DNA of 64,000 nt from Mesorhizobium liriopis (GCF_024053505.1 NZ_JAMXQS010000002.1:372001-436000), one strand, 5' to 3'. Positions 51,436-60,605 are shown, numbered from the stretch's first letter. The notes: generated from the letters alone by a model not told the origin. Translations and numbers: made by a program.

Positions 51436-52422
51436 TCAGGCCACCGCCTTCCGCGAGGCGATAAAGTCCGGCAGTTCGGGTTCGGGCCGACCGGCGGTGC
51501 GGATCAGCAGGCCGCGCGCGGCAAGTTCGAGCTTTTCCTTCAAACCCAGATGAGCACCGGTTCGCGCGGTGATGAGCGCCTTAACCAGCCCGCGTGCGCG
51601 GAGCGCGACTGGGTAGCGGAAGCTTGCACTTTCCAGGAACTCACGCTGCTTGTCGCGGCCCGCCAAGGCCCAGGCCTCGCGCTGCAGGATCTGCACCGCG
51701 CGTTTGAGGTCCAGTTCGCGTTTGAGATAGCCGGCCGTGCCGCCGAGATCGCGCGTGGTCTGCGCGCCGTTCTCGGCCCAGACGGCGAGCGGCTCCATCG
51801 CCACATAGATGTCTTCCCAGACCGAGAAGGTGCGCAGATATTCCTGCAATGTCGCGGTGCAGGCATAGCCGATCTCGAGCCGGCTCCTGGCATCGCGCGA
51901 CCAGAACAGTCCGCCATTCGACACGCCGATGCCGGGAATGAGCGAGAGCCTGAACTGGCTGGGCTCGTAGCGGCCTTCCGCGAACATCTCATCGAGAATG
52001 CCCGTCTCGCTCAACCGCGCTTCGGGTGTGCCGGAGCCGAGTTCGATCAGCTGGTTGCGCAGGATCAGTTCGACGCCCTGTTCGCGGGCGATGCGGAGAT
52101 TGTCTTCCATGAAGCGCGGAAGCAGGAAGTTGTCGTCCTCGACCACGCAGAAATAGTCGGCCTCGTGCGGGTTCTGAGCGGTGAAGCACTGGTCGATGTT
52201 GCGCGAAGCGAAGTTCTGCTTGGGGTTCAGCGTGTAACAGATGCGCGGATCGGCGAGTGCCTCCACCACGGCGCGCCCGGCACCATTGCGGTCGTCGTCA
52301 TAGACGTCGCAGATCCAGTTTGTGTGCGTCTGTGCTTGCAGTGACTGGAGCGCACGTCGCAGCATGTCGGGGCGCTTGTAGGTCGGCGTGCGCGCATGGA
52401 CGAGAAAACCGGATGTTTCCAT
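51436..52422 (-). CDS. Glycosyltransferase family 2
   Basis: 328 residues. GT-A features: FLVHARTPTYKRPDMLRRAL at the N-terminus, then ICDVYDDDRNGAG, and YFCVVEDDNFLLPRFMEDN, where VEDDN is the metal-binding motif. The middle region HARTPTYKRP and LQEYLRTFSVWEDIYVAMEP contain further acidic residues. AAAGGG lies seven bases before the ATG. The gene follows the other GT2 gene by two bases and is the last of the exoY-exoF-GT-GT run on the minus strand. It should add one sugar of the succinoglycan-like octasaccharide at the inner membrane. I cannot assign it to a particular Exo enzyme (ExoM, ExoU or ExoW are candidates). Confidence 0.84.
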   Translation of the reverse strand: METSGFLVHARTPTYKRPDMLRRALQSLQAQTHTNWICDVYDDDRNGAGRAVVEALADPRICYTLNPKQNFASRNIDQCFTAQNPHEADYFCVVEDDNFLLPRFMEDNLRIAREQGVELILRNQLIELGSGTPEARLSETGILDEMFAEGRYEPSQFRLSLIPGIGVSNGGLFWSRDARSRLEIGYACTATLQEYLRTFSVWEDIYVAMEPLAVWAENGAQTTRDLGGTAGYLKRELDLKRAVQILQREAWALAGRDKQREFLESASFRYPVALRARGLVKALITARTGAHLGLKEKLELAARGLLIRTAGRPEPELPDFIASRKAVA

Positions 52423-52424
52423 TC

Positions 52425-53834
52425 TCAGGCCCTTTTGCGTTCAGGCGACGCCGATGATTCTGTGATCAAGGGTGTGAGGTCGCCATTCGCCGGATCGCGC
52501 ACCAGCATCTCGACGTCCAAACCGTCCAGGCGTTGGAGAATGGCCGGCGTCTCGTTCGCGTCTTCGACCACCACCGCGCGCAAGGTGCCGCGGGAGCAGA
52601 GCGAGGCAGCACGCAGTCCGGCAAGGCCGAACGCAATGACGCGGCTTTCGTTGAGAGCCGCACTCTGCGTCAGTTCGGCCATGCTTTGGCGCTCACCCGC
52701 ATCCATACCGCCTTTCTCACGGAAGGGCGGAACGGCAACCGCAACGCCGTCACCGACGATGCCGAGTGTTCGCATGACCGTTGACTGCAAATTGGCGTCA
52801 GGCAGTTTCTCTCGCAGGAGAAGGACTTGTCCGGTGGGCGCCGTGCTTTCGGCAGTTTTGGCCGGATGCGAGAAGTGCTCGCGCACCGAACGGATGAGGG
52901 GCGCCACCAGCGTCGGACGCTTGGCCACCAATGTGGCAGAGCGCGCAACGGCCTTGCGTTTCAGGCTCGACACCAGCTGCTCATAGGCGAGCGCGCCTTC
53001 GAGGCCCTTCATGCGCTTGTTCAGCGCCTCTGCCGCCTCGCTCGCAATCGTCGGGTAGGCGACTTGCAGCGCCTTCTGATTGGTGATCATGGCTTCGACT
53101 TTCTCTTCCGAAAGCCGGTGCGAGATCGAACCGCTATGGCGGCGGTAGAGATAGGTCGGCTCGGGCAGAAGGAAGAAGCGATTGCCGTCGAGCAGGAAGC
53201 GTAAAAGGAAGTCGTAGTCTTCGCCGACGCGGATGGCCTCGTCGTAAGACAGGGCTGCGAGCTTCTCGCGCTTGAGCATCGGCTTGAGATAGCCGAGCGC
53301 CGGTAGGCCGGAGTTCAGGCCGTTGGCACGGATGAAATAGGCGGGCGATACCTCTTGCGGCGCGTCGTCGAGCGAAGCGCCCAGAAGCGTCTTGGGCTCG
53401 ATCGGGCCGTCCTCGGAAAAGAACACCATGTCATCGGCCACGCCATCGGCCTGAAGCGCTTCCGCGCGTTCCAGAATGCGCTCGAAGCGTTCGGGATGAA
53501 TGATGTCGTCCGAATCGACCACCGCGATCCAGGTGCCGCGTGCCGCACGAAGGGCGGCGTTGCGCGCGGCCGATGGCCCGCCATTTTCCACCATCTCGAT
53601 CAATGTCACACGTGAATCATGTGCCGCCGCATGGCGGACGAGGACAGCGCTCGCATCGCTCGAAGCGTCATCGGCGACGATCAGTTCGATGTCCGAAACC
53701 GTCTGCGCGAGCACCGAGGCGATGGCCGCCGGCAGGTGGGGTGCGCCGCAATGGTTGGCCATCACCACGGAAACGAGGGGGCGGTCCGAGACTTTGGCCT
53801 CGCGGGTGAGTGCGAGCGGCAGGGAAGCGGTCAT
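52425..53834 (-). CDS. Glycosyltransferase family 2, ExoO-like
   Basis: 469 residues. The N-terminal 230 hold the GT-A domain: LVSVVMANHCGAPHLPAAIASVL, LIVADDASSDASA, NGGPSAARNAALRAARG and WIAVVDSDDIIHPER (DxD), then AIRVGEDYDFLLRFLL with the ED pair. The C-terminal 220 residues are a separate helical/Rossmann-like extension of unclear role (SRVIAFGLAGLRAASLCSRG, LRAVVVEDANETP). The N-terminal half resembles ExoO of the succinoglycan pathway, a beta-1,6-glucosyltransferase, but the extension makes it longer than I expect for ExoO. It lies 12 bases after exoF and two bases before the next GT gene, so the four genes form an operon. Confidence 0.82.
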   Translation of the reverse strand: MTASLPLALTREAKVSDRPLVSVVMANHCGAPHLPAAIASVLAQTVSDIELIVADDASSDASAVLVRHAAAHDSRVTLIEMVENGGPSAARNAALRAARGTWIAVVDSDDIIHPERFERILERAEALQADGVADDMVFFSEDGPIEPKTLLGASLDDAPQEVSPAYFIRANGLNSGLPALGYLKPMLKREKLAALSYDEAIRVGEDYDFLLRFLLDGNRFFLLPEPTYLYRRHSGSISHRLSEEKVEAMITNQKALQVAYPTIASEAAEALNKRMKGLEGALAYEQLVSSLKRKAVARSATLVAKRPTLVAPLIRSVREHFSHPAKTAESTAPTGQVLLLREKLPDANLQSTVMRTLGIVGDGVAVAVPPFREKGGMDAGERQSMAELTQSAALNESRVIAFGLAGLRAASLCSRGTLRAVVVEDANETPAILQRLDGLDVEMLVRDPANGDLTPLITESSASPERKRA

Positions 53835-53846
53835 CGGCCCGCTCTC

Positions 53847-55088
53847 TTACTGGATCGCAACCGGCGGCAGGGGCTGCACGACTTTGAGCACGTCGCCGGG
53901 CAGAACCGGTGTGTTCTCGTCGGCGTCGAGCTTGGTCGTCTTGCCGTCCACCGTGCGAGTGAGCGTGTAGCGCAAGGGCGGCAGGCTGCTTTCGCCTTCG
54001 GTCGCGGCGAGCGAGGCGAAATCGGCGGCCTCGACGATCAGCTGGCGCTGTGTGCCGGTCTTCATCACCGCTTCGCTCAAGGCGCGCTGCACTTCCTGAC
54101 GTTCGGTCGCGACATCCGAATTGCGCGTGTTCTGCAAATCACTCGCATCCTTGTCGGCCTCGCTGATGCTCTGGCGCGCCTGGAGGATGGCCATTTCGTA
54201 GTCGAGGATCTTGCCTTCCATTTCGGCCACCGACTGCTCGGACGAAAGCACACGGGTGTTGGCGACGAGGCCCTTCTGCTGCAGGCCACCGACGCTTTTC
54301 AGCTCTTCACGAGCAAGCTCCACCTGACGCGTCTGGCTCTTGATCTTTTCTTCGAGCGAGGAAACCTGATTTTCGAGCACGACCTTGAGATCGGCGAGCG
54401 ATTTGAGCCCGACTTCGAGCTTCTTGCGGCGCGTGTCGAGCAGCGCGCGCTCGTCGGCCATGATGGCGGGCAGGTTGGGGTTCTTCCGCACCTCTTCGGG
54501 CGCTTCGAACTCGGTCTTGTTTGCCATTTCAGCGTCGAGCCGGGCGCGCTGCACCAGAAGCCGCACACTCTGGTCGGAGGCGACATCGAAATTGCCGCGT
54601 GCGGTGATCAGATCTTTTTCGGGCCGCGAGCCCGAATCGGACGAGCGTCGCATGCCGCCCGCGACGGATACGGCTTTCAGCACAGTGAGCTCGGGTGCGT
54701 AGGGATATTCACCGGGGCTCTTCACGTCGCCATCGATGAAGAAGGGGCGGTATTCGGCCACTTGAACTGCCGCATCCGGCCGGTCCGGCAGGGCGAATTT
54801 CTGCTGAAGCGTTTCGCCGATCGTCTTGGCGATCTCGGTGGTAGTCTTCCCCGTCGCCGCCACTTCGCCAACGAAAGGCAGGTAGATGTTGCCCGCCGCA
54901 TCCACCGAATAATCGCCGGCCACGCCTGCCCAGTCGCGGAACTCGCCCTCCACCGCGCGCCATTCGACCACGCGGATCGAGAGCTTGTCGCGCACGCCGA
55001 GGCGATAGGGCTCGGCGGCAAGGGGGCTCATGCCGGCGAAAAGAGTGGAAGCCGCAAGGGCTGTGAGAAGGAAACGAGAAGTCAGCAT
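53847..55088 (-). CDS. exoF: Exopolysaccharide export protein ExoF
   Basis: 413 residues from ATG 55088 (GGAGG upstream), close to known ExoF length. The signal peptide is MLTSRFLLTALAASTLFAG, with cleavage after SPLAA. The Wza-type Poly_export region follows (YRLGVRDKLSIRVVEW, GNIYLPFVGEVAATGKTT), then an SLBB segment (VKSPGEYPYAPELTVLKAV), a long coiled coil about 190-360 and a C-terminal beta segment (VLPGDVLKVVQPLPPV). ExoF is needed for early succinoglycan synthesis and export in the periplasm/outer membrane. A rho-independent terminator separates it from exoY upstream, which may limit its expression. A paralog is at 2-1054. Confidence 0.93.
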   Translation of the reverse strand: MLTSRFLLTALAASTLFAGMSPLAAEPYRLGVRDKLSIRVVEWRAVEGEFRDWAGVAGDYSVDAAGNIYLPFVGEVAATGKTTTEIAKTIGETLQQKFALPDRPDAAVQVAEYRPFFIDGDVKSPGEYPYAPELTVLKAVSVAGGMRRSSDSGSRPEKDLITARGNFDVASDQSVRLLVQRARLDAEMANKTEFEAPEEVRKNPNLPAIMADERALLDTRRKKLEVGLKSLADLKVVLENQVSSLEEKIKSQTRQVELAREELKSVGGLQQKGLVANTRVLSSEQSVAEMEGKILDYEMAILQARQSISEADKDASDLQNTRNSDVATERQEVQRALSEAVMKTGTQRQLIVEAADFASLAATEGESSLPPLRYTLTRTVDGKTTKLDADENTPVLPGDVLKVVQPLPPVAIQ

Positions 55089-55121
55089 GCGGAGCAAGCC
55101 TCCATGCAGCATCGTTTGAAA

Positions 55122-55150
55122 CAAAAAGGAGGCGGGAATGGTCCCGCCTC
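55122..55150 (-). terminator. Intrinsic terminator/attenuator between exoY and exoF
   Basis: On the minus strand a 9-bp perfect stem GAGGCGGGA/TCCCGCCTC with four-base loop (55150 to 55129) is followed by CTTTTTGT. It lies within the 83-base exoY-exoF gap, so only part of the transcript would continue into exoF and the glycosyltransferases. Confidence 0.75.
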
Positions 55151-55171
55151 GCTGGGATCGCGCCGGAAAGA

Positions 55172-55846
55172 TCAGTACGAGCCGCGCGCGGCATAGACGG
55201 CTGGGATCGTCTTCATGATGATCCGCAGGTCCTGGCCGATCGACCAGTTCTCGACGTAACGCTGATCGAAGGCGATACGCGCATCATAGGACACGTCGTT
55301 GCGCCCGCTGACCTGCCACAGGCCGGTAAGGCCCGGACGGGACTTGAAGTAGTAGATGGCCGAATTGCCATACATGTCGAGCTCGTCGCGCACCACGGGG
55401 CGGGGCCCCACGATGCTCATCTCGCCACGCAGGATGTTGATCAGCTGCGGCAGCTCGTCGAGCGAAAGCTTGCGCAGAACCTGACCGACGCGGGTCACGC
55501 GCGGATCGTTCTTGAGCTTGCGGGTTTCTTCCCATTCCGCGCGCGCCTCGGGGTTCGCGTGGAGGAAAAGGGTCAGCACCGTGTCGCCATCGGGCACCAT
55601 GGTGCGGAACTTCAGGCAATGGAAAGGCGTCCCGCCGCGCCCGATGCGGCGATGGCCGTAGAAAATGCTGCCGCCATCGTGGAGCTTCACGAGGGCCGCG
55701 ACGAGAAGAAACAGGGGGCTCAGCGCAACAAGGCCGCAAAGAGCACCAAAGATATCGAATCCGCGCTTCATGACCCCTCCGATGGGAGGAAGGTCAGCAT
55801 GTGTGGCGGGCATGGTGAGGCTGCCGAGCTTGGCAAAGTCGCTCAT
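55172..55846 (-). CDS. exoY: Succinoglycan-initiating galactosyl-phosphate transferase ExoY
   Basis: 224 residues from ATG 55846; upstream in-frame ATGs run to 55912 but add unlikely sequence. It is a WcaJ/ExoY-family initiating transferase with one hydrophobic segment near residues 25-50 ([20 protein letters not shown]), [53 protein letters not shown] and [19 protein letters not shown]. ExoY moves galactose-1-phosphate from UDP-galactose to undecaprenyl phosphate. The gene is divergent from the exoX-like repressor, the same pairing as in the Sinorhizobium exo cluster. A paralog is at 32249-32932. Confidence 0.94.
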   Translation of the reverse strand: MSDFAKLGSLTMPATHADLPPIGGVMKRGFDIFGALCGLVALSPLFLLVAALVKLHDGGSIFYGHRRIGRGGTPFHCLKFRTMVPDGDTVLTLFLHANPEARAEWEETRKLKNDPRVTRVGQVLRKLSLDELPQLINILRGEMSIVGPRPVVRDELDMYGNSAIYYFKSRPGLTGLWQVSGRNDVSYDARIAFDQRYVENWSIGQDLRIIMKTIPAVYAARGSY

Positions 55847-56424
55847 GTCGCAACTCCGAGTGGTAAACTGTCGGTGAGAGAAAGGTAGCACGCTTCTGGT
55901 GCGGTGCAACACATAGGCTGCATTTTAACGGAGAATAGACTTGCGCTAAATTAGCTAAAAATTCCGCGTTAAGCGAATGTGACGAAACAATGTCGGAATT
56001 TGGTGTGATTTCACTGCAATGCAGTTATGCAATTTTGTGCTCGTCGGCTGTGCCTATGCACAAAAATTAAGCCGGAAGACCAAGGGTAAGCAAAAAACAA
56101 AATCCTCGTTACGTGGTCTTGTTTCGGACTATAGTCTGAAAAAGGCTATTTAAGCTGACTCCTATCCGAATGATTGCTTGGCGTCTTTTGATGCTGCGGT
56201 GCAACATAAATCGATATGATTTTGGTTATCGACCCTTTGGCTAACTTGTGGAGAAAATCGGTCGCCGATATACTCAAAGTTAATGCTTAAAATAAGCTGC
56301 ATTTTGTGCTGAACGCTCTCTTCACGTCTTTCCGTGAGAATTCGGTGCACGTGTAGAGAGACTTGAAGAAGGCTAAACCTGTTATGGCCTCTCTTCGGAA
56401 TTCTGAGAGAGGGTAAGTCAGGCG
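55847..56424. other. Long AT-rich divergent region between exoY and the exoX-like gene
   Basis: 578 bases, unusually AT-rich for this window. Stretches such as GCGCTAAATTAGCTAAAAAT (55943-55962) and AATTTTGTGCTCGTCGG (56031-56047) stand out. It must hold the promoters of the exoY operon and of the exoX-like gene, and room for several regulator sites. No gene or RNA is recognised; small frames inside lack ribosome sites. Confidence 0.5.
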
Positions 56425-56688
56425 ATGTCGCTGCCAAAGTTCTTGATTGGTATGGCAGCGGTGTGCGGCGTGGTGGCGCTCTGGTCGGTGCTCGATGACG
56501 CATCGTTAGGCACGGTCGTTTTGCGCGTCATCATATGCGCTGCCCTAATTCAGCTCGGCTATTTTCTCTGCATTTTAGTGCTCGTGGGTCGCGAACCCGA
56601 GACCGAAACCGAGAAAAACAGCGCTGCTCGTGGCGAGAATGAGGCAGCGAAGACCCCTTCGATCGAGCCCAACCGCTCGATTCGATGA
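56425..56688 (+). CDS. exoX: ExoX-like exopolysaccharide production repressor
   Basis: 87 residues. Two hydrophobic helices (about 4-22 LPKFLIGMAAVCGVVALWS, and 30-55 VLRVIICAALIQLGYFLCIL) are followed by a charged tail rich in Glu and Lys. This is the pattern of the ExoX/SyrA family of small inner-membrane repressors, whose excess blocks succinoglycan synthesis, probably by acting on ExoY after transcription. The divergent position next to exoY matches Sinorhizobium. GAGAGAGGG lies upstream of the ATG. The assignment rests on size, topology and location more than on long sequence identity. Confidence 0.78.
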   Translation: MSLPKFLIGMAAVCGVVALWSVLDDASLGTVVLRVIICAALIQLGYFLCILVLVGREPETETEKNSAARGENEAAKTPSIEPNRSIR

Positions 56689-57021
56689 AGCGAGTCGCGG
56701 CGTAGCTCTCTTTATATATGGGCGGTGCCTCCGAAGTTTCGCCCCGAGGTTGCCGAGCCGGCTTTGATGCTCGATCGGCGCGCCAATTTTTCTCCAAGTC
56801 GCGCTAAACCGCTCCGCGCTTTTTCCTCGGCGGTTGCCCTCTCGGCTCCGTGATGCCATGTTTATGCTGCATTGCAGCACGACAAGCGTGAGCGAATGAA
56901 CCGGTGACGTGCGGCTCAAAGAGCCGTCGAATAAACCATTTCAAGGGCTTGGGCCGGGAATCGGCTCGCGACGTCCGGGCATTTCATCCACCCCACTCGA
57001 TCAGCGGTTCAGCATAGAGCG
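56689..57021. other. Intergenic region
   Basis: 333 bases between the exoX-like gene and the small gene at 57022. I see no RNA gene, clear terminator or strong promoter. Minus-strand open frames across it have no ribosome sites. Confidence 0.3.
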
Positions 57022-57396
57022 ATGGTGACACGATTCTCTTTCCGCAGCCGTAACCCGCAACGTGATCAGATGACGGACGATGCGCGCAAGCGCCGTTTGC
57101 TCGACATGATCGATGCGTTGCGCAAGGAAATGGCAAGCGAGCGCGATGGGCTCGCGCGGCGCAAGGAATCTGTCGCCTCGGATGCGGCCTATCTTTCCGA
57201 AAGCATGGAAGACAGCGCATCCGCTCGCATGGCGGGTCGCCTCGATGCGTTGACGGAAGCGCTGCTCCACGCGGAGCGCCGTATGGCAACGCTCGCCCGC
57301 CAGATCGTCTTCATGGATCGGCTCCGCGGTCAGGCCGCGGAGCTGACAGGGCAGGGGGGCGACGTGCCTGCCAAGGAATCCGAAGGACAAGCCTGA
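57022..57396 (+). CDS. Small coiled-coil protein preceding exoK
   Basis: 124 residues (109 if the second ATG at 57070 is used). The sequence is strongly alpha-helical and charged: ARKRRLLDMIDALRKEMASE, MAGRLDALTEALLHAERRMA. There is no signal peptide or transmembrane segment. I do not recognise it. Its stop overlaps the exoK start (TGATG), so the two are translationally coupled, suggesting a link to exopolysaccharide production. It is not part of the classical exo gene set known to me. Confidence 0.72.
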   Translation: MVTRFSFRSRNPQRDQMTDDARKRRLLDMIDALRKEMASERDGLARRKESVASDAAYLSESMEDSASARMAGRLDALTEALLHAERRMATLARQIVFMDRLRGQAAELTGQGGDVPAKESEGQA

Positions 57397-58172
57397 TGAC
57401 TTCTTTCTTTCGCCAACCCGGCCTCTGGGCCGCGGCCGCACTCGCCTGTTTGAGCGCGGCACCGGCATTCGCCGCCGATGACAGCTTCGTGGATGAGTTC
57501 GACCGCTTCGACCTCAATCGTTGGTACGTGTCCGATGGCTGGGCGAATGGCGACTTCCAGAACTGCACATGGTCCAAGCGCAACCTGAAACTCGCCGATG
57601 GCAAGCTGACGCTGTCCTATGAGGCACGCAAGACGGGCGACCGTGACCACGCTTGCGCGGAAGTCCAGACCAAGCAGCGCTTCTCCTATGGCACCTATGA
57701 AGCACGCACGCGCACTACGCCCGCTTCGGGGCTGAACGCTGCCTTCTTTACCTATATCGGCCCAGCCAACGGCCAGCCGCATGACGAGATCGATTTCGAG
57801 GCGATCACCCGTGACACGAGCAAGATCGACGTCAATACTTATGTAAGCGGCAAGCCCAACAACGGCTCGAAGGTGCCGGTTGCAGGCGGCACGGATGGCG
57901 GCTTCAACGACTACGCTTTCATCTGGGAGCCCAACCGTATCCGCTGGTTCGTCAACGGCAAGCTCCTGCATGAGACCAAGCCCGACACACCGCTGCCGAT
58001 AAACGCGCAGAAAATCTTCTTCTCGCTCTGGGGCACGGAAAAGCTCACGCACTGGATGGGCCCGTTCACGTCGCCCACAAAGCCCGTCACGTTCGAAATC
58101 GAGCGCGTCGCCTACACCAAGCTCGGCGACAAGTGCCAGTTCCCCGAATCCCTGGTGTGCAAGAACCCATGA
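57396..58172 (+). CDS. exoK: Endo-beta-1,3-1,4-glycanase ExoK (GH16)
   Basis: 258 residues. The signal peptide WAAAALACLSAAPAFAA lies near residues 10-27. The GH16 catalytic motif appears as DEIDFEAIT (nucleophile Glu, Asp, acid/base Glu) near residue 130. Upstream FDLNRWYVSDGWANGDFQNC and downstream FIWEPNRIRWFVNGKLLHE are typical of this family. ExoK cuts nascent succinoglycan outside the cell to give low-molecular-weight forms. In Sinorhizobium it is exported by the PrsD/PrsE type I system; this copy carries a Sec-type leader, so a Sec route is also possible. It is followed by exoT after 13 bases. Confidence 0.93.
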   Translation: MTSFFRQPGLWAAAALACLSAAPAFAADDSFVDEFDRFDLNRWYVSDGWANGDFQNCTWSKRNLKLADGKLTLSYEARKTGDRDHACAEVQTKQRFSYGTYEARTRTTPASGLNAAFFTYIGPANGQPHDEIDFEAITRDTSKIDVNTYVSGKPNNGSKVPVAGGTDGGFNDYAFIWEPNRIRWFVNGKLLHETKPDTPLPINAQKIFFSLWGTEKLTHWMGPFTSPTKPVTFEIERVAYTKLGDKCQFPESLVCKNP

Positions 58173-58185
58173 CAAGGGTGAACCA

Positions 58186-59688
58186 ATGAGCGTCGAGGTG
58201 CTCAGCAATCAAAAGGAGGGTGCGCGTGCTTACGCGTACCTTTCGACCGGTCGCGCCAAGGCTGCGGTCGGCGGCGCGATCTGGGCCGCGCTCGGTTCGT
58301 TTGCGCCGGCCATCGTCGGTGCTGCTGTCTTCACCGTCACGTCCCGTTTCCTCACGCCCGCCGAGTTCGGCCTGGTGGCGCTGGCGGCTGCCATTGCAGC
58401 TCTCGGAAGCGCGCTCGGGCCCGGCGGCTTCGGCCAGGCGCTCATCCAGCGCAAGGATATGAATGCCGCCCATTGCGACGCCGTGTTCTGGCTCTGCATG
58501 GGCTTCGGCATTCTGGCCTATGCGCTGATCGTTTTGCTCGGCGTGCCGCTTGGGCAATGGCTGGGCGAGCCGGGCCTGGCGGTTCTGCTGCCTGTGTTGA
58601 GCCTGCGCGTGCTGTTCGATCTGGGTGCCATCGTGCCCAATGCGCTGCTGGCGCGCACCATGGCGTTCCGCAAGCTCGCCATGCGCACCACGGTCGCCTC
58701 GCTGGTGTCCGCCGCGATCTGCCTTCTTCTGTTGGCGCTCGGGGAAACCATCTGGGCCTTGGCGCTGTCGCAACTCGCCGCAAGTATGGCTGCGAGCGTA
58801 GCCGCCCTCGTTTCGTCAGGCTGGTGTCCGCGCTTTTCATTCAGCCTCAAGGCGCTGCGTCAGATTTCCCGCTTCGGCATCTTTGCTTCGGGCCACCGCA
58901 TCCTGCAGACGGTCAGCCTCGACCAGTTGCTCGTCGGCACGCTTCTGGGCACCGCGGCCCTCGGCCTGTTCGGTTTCGCGCGTCGCATCTTCCAGATCCT
59001 CAACGATTTGATCGCCGGCGCGCTCGGCAACGTTTCCTATTCGGCGCTGTCCTCGCTTCAGGCCGAGAAAGAAAAGCTCTCGCGCGCGCTGGTCATCACC
59101 ACCTTCGCCTCGTCGGCCTTGGCCTTTCCGGTCTTTCTCGGGCTCGCGACAATCGCGCCCGAACTCGTGCCAACACTCTTCGGCGCGCAATGGAGCGAGG
59201 CTGTTCCCGCGCTTCAGGCCTTCTGCGTGATCGGCCTCTTGTCCAGCATCGGCACGATCCAGGCCTCGCTCATCAACGCGCAGGGCAAGGCCGACTGGTG
59301 GCTGGGCTATATGACGGTGAAGCAGGCCGGGACGCTCGTCGTCATCCTCGCGCTCTATCGCTACGGCGTGACCGCACTCGTGGTCGGCATGGCAGCACAG
59401 AACCTCGTGATGTGGCCGTTCTCGGCACGGAAAGTCGCGCAGCTGCTCGATATTCCCTTGGGCGCCTATCTCAAGCCCTTCGCGGTCCCGGCTCTGGCCT
59501 CCGCGCTGATGGCGGCGGCCGTGATCGCGGTGGATCACGCCCTGCCCAACCTTTCACCCCTCTTGCACCTTGCCGCATCCATCGCGGCGGGGGCGGCCGT
59601 CTATGCTTTGGCGCTTTCGGTGCTGGGCTTCAGGCGGCTGCGCGAGATCCTTCTTATGATCACCAAACGGAGGCCCCTCTCCTCATGA
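58186..59688 (+). CDS. exoT: Polysaccharide flippase ExoT (MOP family)
   Basis: 500 residues with about 12-14 transmembrane helices. The first is near residues 25-45 (GAIWAALGSFAPAIVGAAVF), followed by the family pattern FTVTSRFLTPAEFGLVALA. It resembles the Wzx/ExoT proteins that flip the completed succinoglycan unit and take part in making low-molecular-weight polymer. AGGGTG lies six bases before the ATG. The stop overlaps the exoV start by four bases. It is the second MOP flippase of the window and clearly belongs to the exo cluster. Confidence 0.9.
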   Translation: MSVEVLSNQKEGARAYAYLSTGRAKAAVGGAIWAALGSFAPAIVGAAVFTVTSRFLTPAEFGLVALAAAIAALGSALGPGGFGQALIQRKDMNAAHCDAVFWLCMGFGILAYALIVLLGVPLGQWLGEPGLAVLLPVLSLRVLFDLGAIVPNALLARTMAFRKLAMRTTVASLVSAAICLLLLALGETIWALALSQLAASMAASVAALVSSGWCPRFSFSLKALRQISRFGIFASGHRILQTVSLDQLLVGTLLGTAALGLFGFARRIFQILNDLIAGALGNVSYSALSSLQAEKEKLSRALVITTFASSALAFPVFLGLATIAPELVPTLFGAQWSEAVPALQAFCVIGLLSSIGTIQASLINAQGKADWWLGYMTVKQAGTLVVILALYRYGVTALVVGMAAQNLVMWPFSARKVAQLLDIPLGAYLKPFAVPALASALMAAAVIAVDHALPNLSPLLHLAASIAAGAAVYALALSVLGFRRLREILLMITKRRPLSS

Positions 59689-60581
59689 AGCTCATTTATT
59701 TCAAGGGCAAAGTCCCCAATTTCGGCGACGAGTTGAACACCTATATCTGGCCGAAGATCCTGCCGCACAATTTCCTCGACGAAGACGAGAGCGAGCTGTT
59801 CATCGGCATCGGCTCGATCCTGTTCGACGATTACCCGAAAAAGGCCCGCAAATATGTGATGGGCTCGGGCTATGCCGGCTATACGCCGCCGCCCAACGTC
59901 CATGACGGCACGTGGGACGTGTCCTTCGTGCGTGGGCCGCGCACGGCCAAGCAGCTCAACATTTCCGAGCGCAAGGCTATCGCCGACTCCGCGATCCTGC
60001 TCCGCACGCTCGACCTGCCCGGACCGAAGAACCCCGTGCCGCTCGCCTTCATGCCGCATTATGAAAGCCTCGAGCGCGGCTTCTGGGCCGAAGCTTGCAA
60101 GGTGGCCGGCATTCCGATGATCGACCCGACCGACGACATCGAAAAGGTCATCGGCGAGATCAAGGGCACGAAGATGCTGATCACCGAGGCCATGCATGGC
60201 GCCATCGTGGCCGATGCGCTGCGCACGCCCTGGCTCGGCGTTCGCCCGCTGCATGCCATTCATCATCAGAAGTGGCACGATTGGGCGGAAGCGCTCGACA
60301 TCGATCTCAAGCCGCAGGTTCTGAAGCCGTCGAGCTCGATGGAGCTTTACGTGCAGATGACGGGCGGCCGCGGCAAGGTCGAGGGCCGTGCCGGCCGATG
60401 GGGCCGTTCGCCCCTCGCGCTGCCGCTCAACAAGGCGATGATCCACCGCGCGGCGGCGCATCTCAAAAGCTTGGAAAAGTTCGAGCCGCAGCTCAGCCGC
60501 GATGCGAAGATCGGCGAAGCGACCGAACGCGCCATGCAGGCGGTCAACGATTTCGTGCGGGGCCGGGCTGCCGCAGCCTGA
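59685..60581 (+). CDS. exoV: Polysaccharide pyruvyl transferase ExoV
   Basis: 298 residues. The PS_pyruv_trans fold is marked by KLIYFKGKVPNFGDELNTYIW at the N-terminus, then SFVRGPRTAKQLN, ILLRTLDLP and the late TEAMHGAIVADALRTPWLG, with the conserved His. It adds a pyruvyl ketal from phosphoenolpyruvate to the terminal glucose of the lipid-linked succinoglycan unit. The ATG overlaps the exoT stop; a long in-frame extension to 58473 is just exoT read in another frame. It ends at the terminator 60606-60631, before the convergent exoQ gene. Confidence 0.92.
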   Translation: MKLIYFKGKVPNFGDELNTYIWPKILPHNFLDEDESELFIGIGSILFDDYPKKARKYVMGSGYAGYTPPPNVHDGTWDVSFVRGPRTAKQLNISERKAIADSAILLRTLDLPGPKNPVPLAFMPHYESLERGFWAEACKVAGIPMIDPTDDIEKVIGEIKGTKMLITEAMHGAIVADALRTPWLGVRPLHAIHHQKWHDWAEALDIDLKPQVLKPSSSMELYVQMTGGRGKVEGRAGRWGRSPLALPLNKAMIHRAAAHLKSLEKFEPQLSRDAKIGEATERAMQAVNDFVRGRAAAA

Positions 60582-60605
60582 TAGCGCTTCAGGAGAATAA
60601 AGAAG

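Noticed and set aside
53619-55196. 525-codon plus-strand frame opposite exoF
   Set aside because: Shadow of exoF and the neighbouring glycosyltransferase; composition typical of antisense frames.
58473-60581. 702-codon frame ending in exoV
   Set aside because: The first 400 codons read exoT in the wrong frame; the real exoV start is the ATGA at 59685.
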